Shown: positions 1 to 9,161, counted from the stretch's first letter. The stretch: DNA of 64,000 nucleotides from PCRC01 sp040384665 (GCA_040384665.1 JAZKIY010000011.1:231292-295291); one strand, 5' to 3'. Numbers and translations are program-made. Notes: generated by a model from the sequence alone, not told the origin.

Positions 1-62
1 CTGTGGGTATGAATATACTGAGCATGGCGCTCTGTTGAAAGCGATGAAACGGAACTCGTTGC

Positions 63-1019
63 ATGCGAAATAAGAATGCGAAAACACTTCCTCTGCCCAT
101 GGGTGGCATGGCGCGCAGTGAACTGCCCCGGCTGGACCTGCTGCACAGCTTTGAAGCGGCGGCCCGCACGCTCAGCTTCACCCAGGCGGCGCACGAGCTG
201 TTCCTGACCCAGTCGGCGGTGAGCCGGCAGATCCAGCAGGTGGAGGCCTCGCTGGGGGTGCTGTTGTTCGAACGGCGCCACCGTGCACTGGCGTTGACCG
301 ACGCCGGGCAGGTGATGCAGCGGGTGGTGACCGACTGCCTGGAACGCCTGCGCGACGCCACCGCCCGCGTGCGTGCCGAACCGGTCGGCCGCCAGCTGTC
401 GATGACGACCACCCCCAGCTTTGCGTCGCTGTGGCTGATTCCCCGGCTGGCGAAGTTCACCGCCAGCCACCCCGGTGTGGATGTGCGCATTTCGGCCAGC
501 ATGGAACTGCTGGACCTCGAGCGCAGCCAGGTGGACGTGGCGGTGCGCTTCACGCCGCTGGCGGGCCAGGCTGCCGCACCGCTGTTTGAGGAAAGTGTGG
601 TGCCGGTGTGTTCGCCGGCGCTGCTGAAGGGGCAAGGCCCGCCGCTGCGCAAGCCGGCCGATCTGGTGCACCACACGCTGTTGGCGGTGGACACATTGCA
701 GGGCCATGTTGTGCCGGTGGACTGGGCCGCATGGCTGGGCTTGATGGGGCTGGAGAGCGTGCGCATGAAGAACACGCTGCGCTTCACCCAGTACGCCGAC
801 GCGGTGGCCGCCGCCGTGGCCGGGCAGGGCGTGGTGATCGGGCGCCTGCCGCTGCTGGACGAGCTGCTGCACCGGGGCGACTTGGTGGCGCCGTTTGGCC
901 GCAGCGCGGCCTCGCGCCGTGGTTATTTCATCGTGCCCGCCCGCCGGGCGGCGCACAACCCGGACGCACAGGACTTCATGCGCTGGCTGCAGGCCGAGGC
1001 GCTGGGCGCGGCCGCTTAA
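63..1019 (+). CDS. LysR-family transcriptional regulator (GcvA-like)
   Basis: A DNA-binding regulator of 318 residues with an N-terminal winged HTH (roughly residues 22-82, containing FTQAAHELFLTQSAVSRQI) followed by a LysR substrate-binding domain. Length and layout are normal for the family and resemble the GcvA/AmpR group. The ATG at 63 has GGAAC about eight bases upstream; an internal ATG at 108 is an alternative start. The inducer and targets cannot be read from the sequence: the downstream neighbour serB is convergent and its stop codon overlaps this one, so there is no divergent partner in the window to suggest a target. Confidence 0.9.
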   Translation: MRNKNAKTLPLPMGGMARSELPRLDLLHSFEAAARTLSFTQAAHELFLTQSAVSRQIQQVEASLGVLLFERRHRALALTDAGQVMQRVVTDCLERLRDATARVRAEPVGRQLSMTTTPSFASLWLIPRLAKFTASHPGVDVRISASMELLDLERSQVDVAVRFTPLAGQAAAPLFEESVVPVCSPALLKGQGPPLRKPADLVHHTLLAVDTLQGHVVPVDWAAWLGLMGLESVRMKNTLRFTQYADAVAAAVAGQGVVIGRLPLLDELLHRGDLVAPFGRSAASRRGYFIVPARRAAHNPDAQDFMRWLQAEALGAAA

Positions 1020-1726
1020 GCCAACAGTTCCAGCACGCGGTCGAGCCCGCCGGACTCGATCGCCACCATGGCCTGTTCGCGCACTTTGGGTTTGGCGTGG
1101 TAAGCCACGGAAAGCCCAGCCTCGCCCATCATCGGCAGGTCGTTCGCACCGTCGCCCACCGCGATGCACTGGGCCGGCGTGATGCCCAGCAGCGAGGCCA
1201 CCTCCAGCAGCGTGCGGCGCTTCTCGGCGCCGTCGCAGATATCACCCCAGCTTTGGGCCACCACCTCGCCGGTGAGCTGGCCGTTGGCTTCGGCCAGCTG
1301 GTTGGAACGGGCGTAGTCAATGCCCAGCCGCGCCTTCACCCGGTTGGCAAAAAACGTGAAGCCACCCGACACCAGCAGCACCTTCAGGCCGGCGGCCTGG
1401 CAGGCGGCCACCAGCGTGTTGGCGCCGGGGTTGAGGCGCAGGCGCTCGTCATAAACCTGCTGCAGCGCGGCCACTGGCACGCCTTTGAGCAGCGCCACGC
1501 GGCGGCGCAGGCTCTCCTTGAAATCCTTGATCTCGCCACGCATCGTGGCCTCGGTGATGGCGGCCACCTCGGCCTTCTTGCCCACCGCGTCGGCGATCTC
1601 GTCGATGCACTCGATGTTGATCAGCGTCGAGTCCATGTCGAAGGCGATCAGCTTGAACTCGCTGAGTTTCAGGGGCGGTGTGAAGCCTTGAACAGTGAGG
1701 CCTGGGGCGAATTCGGTGCGGGTCAT
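1016..1726 (-). CDS. serB: Phosphoserine phosphatase SerB
   Basis: Catalyses the last step of serine synthesis, hydrolysing O-phosphoserine. The HAD motif I is visible as DMDSTLINIECIDE with the nucleophile Asp30 and acid Asp32; motif II (LLVSGGFTFF) and motif III (GDGANDLPMM) follow. At 236 residues it is the short form without the N-terminal regulatory extension seen in E. coli SerB. Its ATG overlaps the stop of mfd by four bases, so it is probably translated from the mfd transcript. The stop codon overlaps that of the convergent LysR gene. Confidence 0.95.
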   Translation of the reverse strand: MTRTEFAPGLTVQGFTPPLKLSEFKLIAFDMDSTLINIECIDEIADAVGKKAEVAAITEATMRGEIKDFKESLRRRVALLKGVPVAALQQVYDERLRLNPGANTLVAACQAAGLKVLLVSGGFTFFANRVKARLGIDYARSNQLAEANGQLTGEVVAQSWGDICDGAEKRRTLLEVASLLGITPAQCIAVGDGANDLPMMGEAGLSVAYHAKPKVREQAMVAIESGGLDRVLELLA

Positions 1727-4700
1727 GCGGTGGCTTTTTCAGTGGTCGGTTGACCCAGGCTGCGCAGCACGTCGCGCACCATCTGGGCCCGGTCTTTGGG
1801 GTCTTTGAGTTCGCGCTCGATGCGCAGTTTTTCATTGCCCACCAGTTTGATGTGGCGGTTTTTCTGGATCAGGTGGATGATCTTCATCGAGTCCACCGGC
1901 GGGTTGGGCTTGAAGGTGATGTGGGTTACGCCGGGCGCGGCGTCCACTTTCACCACGCCAAACGGTTTGGCCAGCACCCGCAGGCGGTGCACGTCGACCA
2001 GCGTTTGTGCCTGCGGTGGCAGTTTGCCAAAGCGGTCGACAATTTCTTCGAGCAGCGCGTCGATCTGGTCGGGGTTTTTTGCGGTGGCGAGTTTCTTGTA
2101 AAAACTCAGGCGCAGGTGCACGTCGCCGCAGTAGTCGTTGGGCAGCAGGGCCGGGGCGTGCAGGTTGATCTCGGTGGTGACCGACAGCGGGGCCAGCAGG
2201 TCGGGCTCCTTGCCCTCTTTGAGGCAGCGTACCGCTTCCGACAGCATCTCGTTGTAGAGCTGGAAACCCACCTCCAGCATGTTGCCGCTCTGGTTTTCAC
2301 CCAGCACTTCGCCGGCGCCGCGGATCTCCAGGTCGTGCATGGCCAAATAAAAGCCAGAGCCGAGTTCTTCCATCTGCTGGATCGCGTCGAGCCGCTGCAA
2401 GGCGTGTTTGGTCAGGCTGTCCTTGTCTGGCACCATCAAATAGGCATAGGCCTGGTGGTGGCTGCGACCAACCCGGCCGCGCAGCTGGTGCAGCTGGGCC
2501 AGGCCGAACTTGTCGGCACGGCTCATCACGATGGTGTTGGCTGTGGGCACGTCAATGCCGGTCTCGATGATGGTGGAGCACAGCAGCAGGTTGTGTTTTT
2601 GCGCGATGAACTCGCGCATCACCCGCTCCAGCTCGCGTTCCGGCATCTGGCCGTGGGCCACCGCGATGCGGGCCTCGGGCAGGATTTCTTCCAGCCGGGC
2701 ACGGCGGTTTTCGATGGTCTCCACCTCGTTGTGCAGAAAGTAAACCTGCCCGCCGCGCTTCAATTCGCGCAGCACCGCTTCGCGGATGACGCCATTGCCC
2801 TCGTTGCGCACAAAGGTCTTGATGGCCAGGCGGCGCTGCGGTGCGGTGGCGATCACGCTCAAATCGCGCAGGCCTTCCAGCGCCATGCCCAGCGTGCGGG
2901 GGATGGGTGTGGCGGTCAGTGTCAGCACATCGACCTCGGCACGCAGCGCTTTCATGGCCTCTTTGTGGCGCACGCCAAAGCGGTGTTCCTCGTCAATGAT
3001 GAGCAGGCCGAGGTTGGCAAACTTGGTGGACTCGCTCAGCAGCTTGTGGGTGCCAACCACGATGTCCACCGTGCCATCGGCCAGGCCCTTCAGCGTGGCG
3101 CTGACTTCCTTGCCCGAGCGGAAGCGGCTCACCTCGGCCACCTTGACCGGCCACTTGGCGAAGCGGTCTTTCAGCGTCTGGTAGTGCTGCTCGGCCAGGA
3201 GCGTGGTGGGCGCCAGAAAGGCCACCTGTTTGCCACCCGTCACCGCGATGAAGCAGGCGCGCAGCGCGACTTCGGTTTTGCCAAAACCCACGTCGCCGCA
3301 GACCAGCCGGTCCATCGGCCGGGGGCTGATCATGTCCTGGATGACGGCGTGGATGGCGGCGCGCTGGTCGGCGGTTTCGTCGAAGCCGAAGTCGTTGGCA
3401 AAGGTTTCGTAGTCGTTCGGCGAGTAGTGGAAGGCGTGGCCTTCGCGCGCGGCGCGGCGGGCGTAGATGTTCAGCAGCTCGGCGGCGGAATCGCGCACCT
3501 GCTCGGCCGCACGGCGCTTGGCCTTTTCCCACTGGCCACTGCCCAACCTGTGCAGCGGTGCCTCGTCGGCGCTGACGCCGGTGTAGCGGCTGATCAGGTG
3601 CAGCTGGCTCACCGGCACGTAGAGCGTGGCCTTGTCGGCGTATTCCAGGTGCAGGAACTCCTGCACCGCGGCCGTGCCGTCGGCGTTCTTCTCGCCCAGG
3701 TCCAGGTTGACCAAGCCCCGGTAGCGGCCAATGCCGTGGGCGCTGTGCACCACCGGGTCGCCCACGTTGAGTTCGCTCAGGTCCTTGATCAGCGCCTCGA
3801 CATCGCTGACCTGCTCCTGCTTTTTGCGGCGGCGGGTGGTGGGGCCGGCGGCGAACAGCTCGGTTTCTGTGACGAAGTCGATGCCGTGCTCTACCCAGCC
3901 AAAACCCACGGTGAGCGGGGCCACCGCGATGCCCAGCTTCTCGTCACTCGCTTCGAACTCGGCCAGCGAGTCGAAGGCGGGTGGCGAAATGTTGCTGGCA
4001 CGCAAAAAGTCCAGCAGGCTGCTTTGCCGGCCTTCGCTTTCGGCCAGCACCAGCACCCGGTGGGCGCTGTGGCGGATGTGGTCTTGCAGCTTGGCCAGGG
4101 GTTCGTCGGCACCGCGCACCACGGCCAGGCCGCCGAGCTGCGTGAAGGCGGCGTCGTCGACCAGTTCGTTCAGCGCGGGGCGAATGGCGAGTTGCGCGTG
4201 CTGGTTGGCCAGTGCGTAGAACTGCTCGGTGCCGAGGAACAGCGCCTCGGGCGGCAGCACCGGGCGCTCCGGGTCGCCCTGCACCAGGCGGTAGCGGTCT
4301 TTGGTGTCTTGCCAGAAGCGGTGGAAGGCCGGCTCCAGCTCACCGAGCAGCACCACGGTGGCGGACTGCTCGGCGGTGGCGCCGAGGTAGTCGAACACGG
4401 TGGCGGTGTCGTCAAAAAACAGCGGCAGGTAGTACTCGATGCCGGCGGTGGCCACACCGTTGCCGATGTCTTTGTAGATGCGGCTTTTGGTCGGGTCGCC
4501 TTCGAGCAGCTCGCGCCAGCGGCTGCGGAACTTGGCGCGGGCCGTGTCGTCCATCGGGAACTCGCGGCCGGGCAGCAGCCGGACCTCGGGCACCGGGTAG
4601 AGGCTGCGTTGGCTGTCGGGGTCAAAGGTGCGGATGGAGTCGATCTCGTCGTCGAACAAATCCACCCGGTAGGGCACCAGCGAGCCCATGGGGAAGAGGT

Positions 4701-5202
4701 CGATCAAACCACCGCGCACCGCGTACTCGCCGGGGCTGACCACCTGGGTCACATGGCTGTAGCCGGCCAGTGTGAGTTGGGCCTTGAGCTTGGCCTCGTC
4801 GAGTTTTTGCTTGACCTTGAACTGGAAGGTGTAGCCGGCCAGAAAAGCCGGCGGCGCCACCCGGTACAGCGCGGTGGTGGCGGGCACGATCACCACGTCG
4901 GCCTCGCCTTGCGACAGCCGCCACAGCGTGGCCAAGCGTTCGCTGATCAGGTCCTGGTGCGGCGAAAAGGCGTCGTAGGGCAGGGTCTCCCAGTCGGGGA
5001 ACAGCGCCAGCCGCAGGCCGGGCTGGAAGAAGGCCATTTCGTCCAGCAGGCGCTGGGCGTCGTTGGCGTCGGCGGTGACGATCAGCGTGCGGCGGCCAGC
5101 GGCGCGTTCGCGCTCGCCGAGGCGCGCGAGCAGCAAAGCGTCGGCAGAACCGGGTGGGCGGGGCAGCGTGTAGCGCTTGCCTTGGGTGAGTTTGGGTAAG
5201 TC
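1723..5202 (-). CDS. mfd: Transcription-repair coupling factor Mfd
   Basis: ATP-dependent translocase that displaces stalled RNA polymerase and recruits UvrA. The protein shows the UvrB-like N-terminal region, the RNA polymerase-interacting CarD-like domain (GDPVVHSAHGIGRY) and a RecG-like SF2 helicase core (Walker A GDVGFGKTE, DEEH box, TATPIPRTL), then the C-terminal TRCF domain. I chose the GTG at 5202, giving 1159 residues with the conserved RYTLP close to the N terminus as in E. coli Mfd (1148). A longer reading from a GTG at 5280 is possible but would translate a strong hairpin (5227-5252). Followed by serB. Confidence 0.95.
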   Translation of the reverse strand, partial: DLPKLTQGKRYTLPRPPGSADALLLARLGERERAAGRRTLIVTADANDAQRLLDEMAFFQPGLRLALFPDWETLPYDAFSPHQDLISERLATLWRLSQGEADVVIVPATTALYRVAPPAFLAGYTFQFKVKQKLDEAKLKAQLTLAGYSHVTQVVSPGEYAVRGGLIDLFPMGSLVPYRVDLFDDEIDSIRTFDPDSQRSLYPVPEVRLLPGREFPMDDTARAKFRSRWRELLEGDPTKSRIYKDIGNGVATAGIEYYLPLFFDDTATVFDYLGATAEQSATVVLLGELEPAFHRFWQDTKDRYRLVQGDPERPVLPPEALFLGTEQFYALANQHAQLAIRPALNELVDDAAFTQLGGLAVVRGADEPLAKLQDHIRHSAHRVLVLAESEGRQSSLLDFLRASNISPPAFDSLAEFEASDEKLGIAVAPLTVGFGWVEHGIDFVTETELFAAGPTTRRRKKQEQVSDVEALIKDLSELNVGDPVVHSAHGIGRYRGLVNLDLGEKNADGTAAVQEFLHLEYADKATLYVPVSQLHLISRYTGVSADEAPLHRLGSGQWEKAKRRAAEQVRDSAAELLNIYARRAAREGHAFHYSPNDYETFANDFGFDETADQRAAIHAVIQDMISPRPMDRLVCGDVGFGKTEVALRACFIAVTGGKQVAFLAPTTLLAEQHYQTLKDRFAKWPVKVAEVSRFRSGKEVSATLKGLADGTVDIVVGTHKLLSESTKFANLGLLIIDEEHRFGVRHKEAMKALRAEVDVLTLTATPIPRTLGMALEGLRDLSVIATAPQRRLAIKTFVRNEGNGVIREAVLRELKRGGQVYFLHNEVETIENRRARLEEILPEARIAVAHGQMPERELERVMREFIAQKHNLLLCSTIIETGIDVPTANTIVMSRADKFGLAQLHQLRGRVGRSHHQAYAYLMVPDKDSLTKHALQRLDAIQQMEELGSGFYLAMHDLEIRGAGEVLGENQSGNMLEVGFQLYNEMLSEAVRCLKEGKEPDLLAPLSVTTEINLHAPALLPNDYCGDVHLRLSFYKKLATAKNPDQIDALLEEIVDRFGKLPPQAQTLVDVHRLRVLAKPFGVVKVDAAPGVTHITFKPNPPVDSMKIIHLIQKNRHIKLVGNEKLRIERELKDPKDRAQMVRDVLRSLGQPTTEKATA

Positions 5203-5226
5203 CACGTGGCTTTGAAAAATGGCAAA

Positions 5227-5252
5227 CACCCCCCGCTGGATGGCGGGGGGTG
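5227..5252 (-). promoter_or_regulatory. GC-rich hairpin in the putative mfd leader
   Basis: A perfect 10-bp inverted repeat (CACCCCCCGC / GCGGGGGGTG) with a 6-base loop. Read on the minus strand it is followed by TGTTTGCCATTTTT, so it resembles an intrinsic terminator or attenuator. It sits 25 bases upstream of the favoured mfd start. A shared AT-rich stretch at 5262-5271 (ATTTTAGAAT) may provide -10 elements for both mfd and ispD. Confidence 0.4.
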
Positions 5253-5295
5253 CGTGGGGGGATTTTAGAATGGGGGGCACTCAGCAGCCGACACT

Positions 5296-5973
5296 TTGAC
5301 CAATACCCGTTTTTTCGCCCTCGTCCCTTGCGCCGGTGCCGGTGCGCGCGCGGGGGCTGGCGGCCCCAAGCAGTACCGGCCGGTGGCGGGCCGCCCGATG
5401 GTGTTGCACACGCTGGCCGCATTCGCCGCCGTGCCGCGTGTGGCCCACACGCTGGTGGTGGTGTCGGCGGGCGATGCCTTTTTTGAGGGGCACAGCGGCG
5501 CCTGGTCGGTGGCCGACTGCGGCGGCGACACGCGGGCGCAGAGCGTGCGCAACGGCTTGCAGGTGCTGGCCAGGCAAGCCCAGCCCACCGACTGGGTGCT
5601 GGTGCACGACGCGGCGCGCTGCCTCGTCACACCGGCGCAGATCAACGCCTTGATGGACGCCTGCCAGCACGACGCGGTGGGTGGTCTGCTGGCGCACCGG
5701 CTGCCCGACACGCTGAAAAGCGAATCCGGCGGCCGCGTGGCAGCCACCATTGACCGCAGCGACAAGTGGTTGGCGCAAACGCCGCAGATGTTCCGCATCG
5801 GTGCGCTGATGCAGGCCTACCAACAAGCCGGTGCCGCGGTGACCGACGAGGCCAGCGCCATGGAGTTCACCGGGCACAAGCCTTTGCTGGTGCCCGGTGG
5901 CGCGCAGAACCTGAAGGTCACCTACCCCGACGACTTTGCCCTGGCCGACGCCATTTTGAGGAGCCGAACATGA
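5296..5973 (+). CDS. ispD: 2-C-methyl-D-erythritol 4-phosphate cytidylyltransferase IspD
   Basis: Third step of the MEP isoprenoid pathway, making CDP-methylerythritol. The N-terminal nucleotide-binding loop (PCAGAGARAGAGGPKQY) and the VHDAAR motif are present; 225 residues is the usual size. The start is a TTG with no good alternative upstream, since the divergent mfd leader begins only bases away. The stop overlaps the ispF ATG by four bases (ATGA), so the two MEP enzymes are translationally coupled but not fused. Confidence 0.95.
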   Translation: MTNTRFFALVPCAGAGARAGAGGPKQYRPVAGRPMVLHTLAAFAAVPRVAHTLVVVSAGDAFFEGHSGAWSVADCGGDTRAQSVRNGLQVLARQAQPTDWVLVHDAARCLVTPAQINALMDACQHDAVGGLLAHRLPDTLKSESGGRVAATIDRSDKWLAQTPQMFRIGALMQAYQQAGAAVTDEASAMEFTGHKPLLVPGGAQNLKVTYPDDFALADAILRSRT

Positions 5974-6455
5974 GTGAACCCAAGCTGCGGGTGGGCGAGG
6001 GTTGGGACGTGCACGCGCTGGTACCGGGCCGGCCGCTGGTGCTGGGCGGCGTGACGGTGCCGCACCACGCGGGCCTGCTCGGCCATTCGGACGCCGACGC
6101 GCTGCTGCACGCCATCACCGACGCGCTGCTGGGCGCCGCCGGCCTGGGCGACATTGGCACCCATTTCCCCGACACCGACGCGCAGTTTCGCGGCGCCGAT
6201 TCGGCGGCGCTGCTGGCCGAGGCCATGCGCCGCGTGGCCGCGCTCGGCTGGCGGGTTGCCAACGTGGACAGCACGGTGGTGGCGCAGGCGCCGAAGCTGG
6301 CGCCCCACATCCCGGCGATGCGCGCGTCGATCGCCAGGGCATTGGGCCTCGCACCCGAGCAGGTCAACGTGAAAGCCAAAACCGCCGAGCGCCTGGGCCC
6401 GGTGGGTCAGGGGCTGAGCATTGAGGCGCGGGCTGTGGTGCTATTGATTCAATAG
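5970..6455 (+). CDS. ispF: 2-C-methyl-D-erythritol 2,4-cyclodiphosphate synthase IspF
   Basis: Cyclises CDP-ME 2-phosphate in the MEP pathway; a homotrimeric zinc enzyme. Metal-binding DVHAL near residue 13, LGHSDADALLHA and the DIGTHFPDTD segment are all present, and 161 residues matches the family. The last codons and the stop (LLIQ-stop, ctattgattcaatag) lie inside a dispersed intergenic repeat that continues to about 6508, so the C terminus has been set by the repeat rather than by ordinary coding sequence. Confidence 0.95.
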   Translation: MSEPKLRVGEGWDVHALVPGRPLVLGGVTVPHHAGLLGHSDADALLHAITDALLGAAGLGDIGTHFPDTDAQFRGADSAALLAEAMRRVAALGWRVANVDSTVVAQAPKLAPHIPAMRASIARALGLAPEQVNVKAKTAERLGPVGQGLSIEARAVVLLIQ

Positions 6456-6508
6456 CTTAATCACCAGGTTTCACTAGGGCTTGAGGCTAATTTTGTTTAA
6501 AAATTGCT
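6441..6508 (-). repeat. Dispersed intergenic repeat, copy A
   Basis: Reverse-oriented copy of a roughly 68-bp element also found at 16012, 38897, 40663 and 50668. Read on the minus strand it runs ATTTTTAAAC..., then CTCAAGCCCTAGTGAAACC, then GCTATTGAATCAATAG. The last block overlaps the ispF stop codon. Confidence 0.75.
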
Positions 6509-6529
6509 GCCAACGGCCGCCCAAAGCCC

Positions 6530-7873
6530 TCAGCGCACCCGTTTGAGGGTGATGTGCGCCGCCAGGCCACCGCCTGCCGCGTTGGACAACGCGAACTTGC
6601 CGCCCATGCGGGCCACCGCCTTGTCCACAATCGCCAGGCCCAGACCGGTGCCGGTGGCGGCGGTGCGTGCCGCGTTGCCACGGAAGAAGGGCTTGGTCAG
6701 GTTGTTCAGCATCTCGGGCGGCACACCGGGGCCGTGGTCGCGCAGGCTCAGTTGCACACCGTGGTCTTTCAGGCGGGCACCAATCTCGACCCGTGCCACC
6801 CCGGTGTCGGCGGACTGGCCGTAGCGCCGCGCGTTCTCCAGCAGGTTGGACACCACGCGCGACAACTCCACCGCGTCGGCCTGCACCTTGAGCTGCGGCG
6901 GCACGTCCAGCGTGACCAACATGTCGGGGTAGTCTTTCACCGCGTAGACGGCCGCGTCCACCACGTCTTTGAGCACCACCGGCTGCAGCGGCGCGGCGTC
7001 GGGCCGGGCGTAGTCGAGGAACTTGCCAATCACCGCGTCAAGCTGCGCGATGTCGGCGTTCATGTGGTCGCGGGTGTCCATGTCGGCCACGCTCATTTCG
7101 GTTTCCAGCCGCAGCCGGGCCAGCGGGGTGCGCAGGTCGTGGCTGATGCCGGCCAGCATCACCGCGCGGTCTTGTTCCAGCTTGGAGAGCTGGTCGGCCA
7201 TGCGGTTGAAGCCGATGTTGACCTGGCGGATCTCGGTCGTCATCGCGGCCTCGTCCAGCCGCACGGCGGCAAAGTCGCCGTCGCGCAGGCGGTTGGCAGC
7301 AAGCGAAAGCTGCTTCAGCGGGCGGTTGATGTAGCGCGCCATCAGCGCCGCGCCGGCAAGCGACAGCCCGGCCGCGCCGAGCAGCCAGATCAACCAGGTC
7401 TTGCTGCCCACCGGGCCAATGCGCTCCGGGTCGGTGAACAGCCAGTAGTCGTCGCCCTCGATGTTGAAGCCCACCCACAGGCCTTTTTCGCCGTTCACTT
7501 CGCTGGCCACCACGGTGCTTTTGCCCAGGGTGTTGGTCAGCTCGATGCTGATGCGTTCGCTGAAAAAGTCGTGGGCAAAGCGGGTGTAGCGGTCGCCCGG
7601 TTCGCGCGGGGTGATGCGCACGCCCTCCTGGTCGGCCAGGGTCTTGATCAGCGAGACGCGGGCAATCGAGTCGGCGTACACCAGCGCGGCACGGGTCAGG
7701 TTGACGAGCGAGGCGATCTGCTGCGCGCTCTGGATCGCGCGCGGTTCGAACTCCAACGCCCGGAAGGTCTGTTGCCAGAGCATGATGCTGCCGACCAGCA
7801 GCGCGGCCAGCATCACAAACGTGCGCCAGAACAGGCTCAGTCCCACCTGCTCCTTCAGGGCGGGGAGGGCCAT
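6530..7873 (-). CDS. EnvZ-type sensor histidine kinase
   Basis: Membrane sensor kinase of 447 residues. It has a first TM segment near the N terminus, a periplasmic sensor region of about 125 residues, a second TM, a HAMP domain, the H-box ISHDLRTPLARLR with the phosphorylated His, and an ATPase domain with N-box (NLLENARRYG) and G-boxes (DHGPGVP, GTGLGLAI). It follows the OmpR-type regulator with one base between stop and ATG, so the two are one operon. The likely signal is osmotic or envelope state by analogy with EnvZ; this is family inference. An ATG 13 codons upstream lies inside the regulator gene and is less likely. Confidence 0.92.
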   Translation of the reverse strand: MALPALKEQVGLSLFWRTFVMLAALLVGSIMLWQQTFRALEFEPRAIQSAQQIASLVNLTRAALVYADSIARVSLIKTLADQEGVRITPREPGDRYTRFAHDFFSERISIELTNTLGKSTVVASEVNGEKGLWVGFNIEGDDYWLFTDPERIGPVGSKTWLIWLLGAAGLSLAGAALMARYINRPLKQLSLAANRLRDGDFAAVRLDEAAMTTEIRQVNIGFNRMADQLSKLEQDRAVMLAGISHDLRTPLARLRLETEMSVADMDTRDHMNADIAQLDAVIGKFLDYARPDAAPLQPVVLKDVVDAAVYAVKDYPDMLVTLDVPPQLKVQADAVELSRVVSNLLENARRYGQSADTGVARVEIGARLKDHGVQLSLRDHGPGVPPEMLNNLTKPFFRGNAARTAATGTGLGLAIVDKAVARMGGKFALSNAAGGGLAAHITLKRVR

Positions 7874-7874
7874 G

Positions 7875-8606
7875 TCAGGCGGCGCCGTCCGGCACGAACA
7901 CATAGCCCACACCCCACACCGTCTGGATGTGGCGCGGCGTGGCCGGGTCGGTCTCGATCATCTTGCGCAGGCGCGAGACCTGCACGTCCAGGCTGCGGTC
8001 AAACGGCTCGAAGCCGCGGCCGCGCGCCAGCTGCGCCAGCTTCTCGCGCGACATCGGCTGGCGTGGGTGGCGCACCAGCGCCTTCAGCATCGCAAACTCA
8101 CCGGTGGTCAGCGGCACTTCCTCCCCGTTCTTGTGCAGCGTGCGCTGGCCCATGTCGAACACGAAGTGGCCAAAGCTCACGGTTTCGTCTTCACCCGACG
8201 GTGCGCCTGGCACCTCGGCCGGTGGGCGGCGGCGCAGCACCGCGTGGATGCGGGCCAGCAGCTCGCGCGGGTTGAACGGCTTGGCGAGGTAGTCGTCGGC
8301 ACCCACCTCCAGGCCAACGATGCGGTCCACGTCCTCCCCCTTGGCGGTCAGCATGATGATCGGCGTGCGGTCGTTGGCCGAGCGCAGGCGGCGGCAGATC
8401 GACAGGCCGTCTTCGCCGGGCATCATCAAATCGAGCACGATCAGGTCCACCGAGTCGCGCAGCAGCACGCGGGTCAGCGCCTTGCCGTCTTCGGCCACGA
8501 TCACCTCAAACCCTTCCTGCGACAGGTAACGGCGCAGCAGGTCGCGGATGCGGGTGTCGTCGTCGGTGACCAGGATGCGGTCAGGGCGCGCGGCTGAAGT
8601 GCTCAT
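7875..8606 (-). CDS. ompR: OmpR-type response regulator
   Basis: Receiver domain with the acidic pair (VTDDD), the phosphoacceptor Asp in IVLDLMMPGED and a conserved Lys (AKPFNPREL), then a C-terminal winged-helix DNA-binding domain; 243 residues from the ATG at 8606. Similarity to OmpR and the partner EnvZ-type kinase justify the symbol, although the regulon is not known here. The leader contains TTGTAACAA (8622-8630) and the intergenic region a second GTTACAA-type site, compatible with autoregulation. Confidence 0.9.
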   Translation of the reverse strand: MSTSAARPDRILVTDDDTRIRDLLRRYLSQEGFEVIVAEDGKALTRVLLRDSVDLIVLDLMMPGEDGLSICRRLRSANDRTPIIMLTAKGEDVDRIVGLEVGADDYLAKPFNPRELLARIHAVLRRRPPAEVPGAPSGEDETVSFGHFVFDMGQRTLHKNGEEVPLTTGEFAMLKALVRHPRQPMSREKLAQLARGRGFEPFDRSLDVQVSRLRKMIETDPATPRHIQTVWGVGYVFVPDGAA

Positions 8607-8679
8607 GGTTCGGTCTGAAAGTTGTAACAAGGCCATTTTGCAGCGCCTGCGCCACAGTGGGCGCCGTTCTCGCCCAGGA

Positions 8680-8708
8680 TTGACACACTGTTACAAATGT
8701 TGTTATGG
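8680..8708 (+). promoter_or_regulatory. Candidate promoter with OmpR-like box
   Basis: A perfect -35 TTGACA (8680-8685) is followed after 17 bases by TTATGG (weak -10), pointing at the gene starting at 8797. The spacer contains GTTACAAATGTTGTTA, which resembles GTAACA-type OmpR-family half-sites and mirrors TTGTAACAA at 8622-8630 in the ompR leader. Confidence 0.4.
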
Positions 8709-8796
8709 CGTGCATGCGCTGGGCCACAATGGTCGTTATCGTCATTTTCATCAAGACTTCGCAGCACCCGCTGCCCGATCGCTTCAAGAGTTCAGG

Positions 8797-9081
8797 ATGC
8801 GTTTAAACCGTTCCCCGTTGTGGACCCTGTTGGCCGTGCTGCTGGCGGCTGCGCCGGTGTGTGCGCAGCAACGGGTGGACCCGAACAACGGCCGCTCGGT
8901 CTACGAGCAGCAGCGCCGCACCGACCTGCGTTCGGCCCTGCGTGGCCAGCAGGGGGACGGCGGTGCACAACCCGCTGGCCCGCAATGGCAGCTCTCGCCC
9001 GAAGACCGGGCCGCGATGCGCCAGCAGATCAGCCGCGAAGGCCAGCGTGGCAACGACCGCCGGGACGACCGCCGCCGCTGA
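8797..9081 (+). CDS. Small secreted hypothetical protein
   Basis: A 94-residue protein with a clear signal peptide (SPLWTLLAVLLAAAPVCAQQ, cleavage after CAQ or CA) and a short, charged, Gln/Arg-rich mature part ending in repeated Asp-Arg (NDRRDDRRR). No domain is recognised. It diverges from ompR, and the shared region carries OmpR-like boxes, so it may be part of that regulon. A longer upstream reading exists but would overlap ompR; the ATG at 8797 has AGG seven bases upstream. Confidence 0.65.
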   Translation: MRLNRSPLWTLLAVLLAAAPVCAQQRVDPNNGRSVYEQQRRTDLRSALRGQQGDGGAQPAGPQWQLSPEDRAAMRQQISREGQRGNDRRDDRRR

Positions 9082-9161
9082 GCCGGTGGTGGCCCACCGC
9101 TTCGGGTGGTGCGCTGCTGCCACAGGCTTCCCTTTTTCCATTCCCCAACGAAAGTAGCACC

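Noticed and set aside
1750..5199. A 1149-codon open frame on the plus strand across mfd
   Set aside because: Exact antisense of a well-conserved gene; its Gln/His/Val-rich translation is the usual shadow in high-GC sequence.
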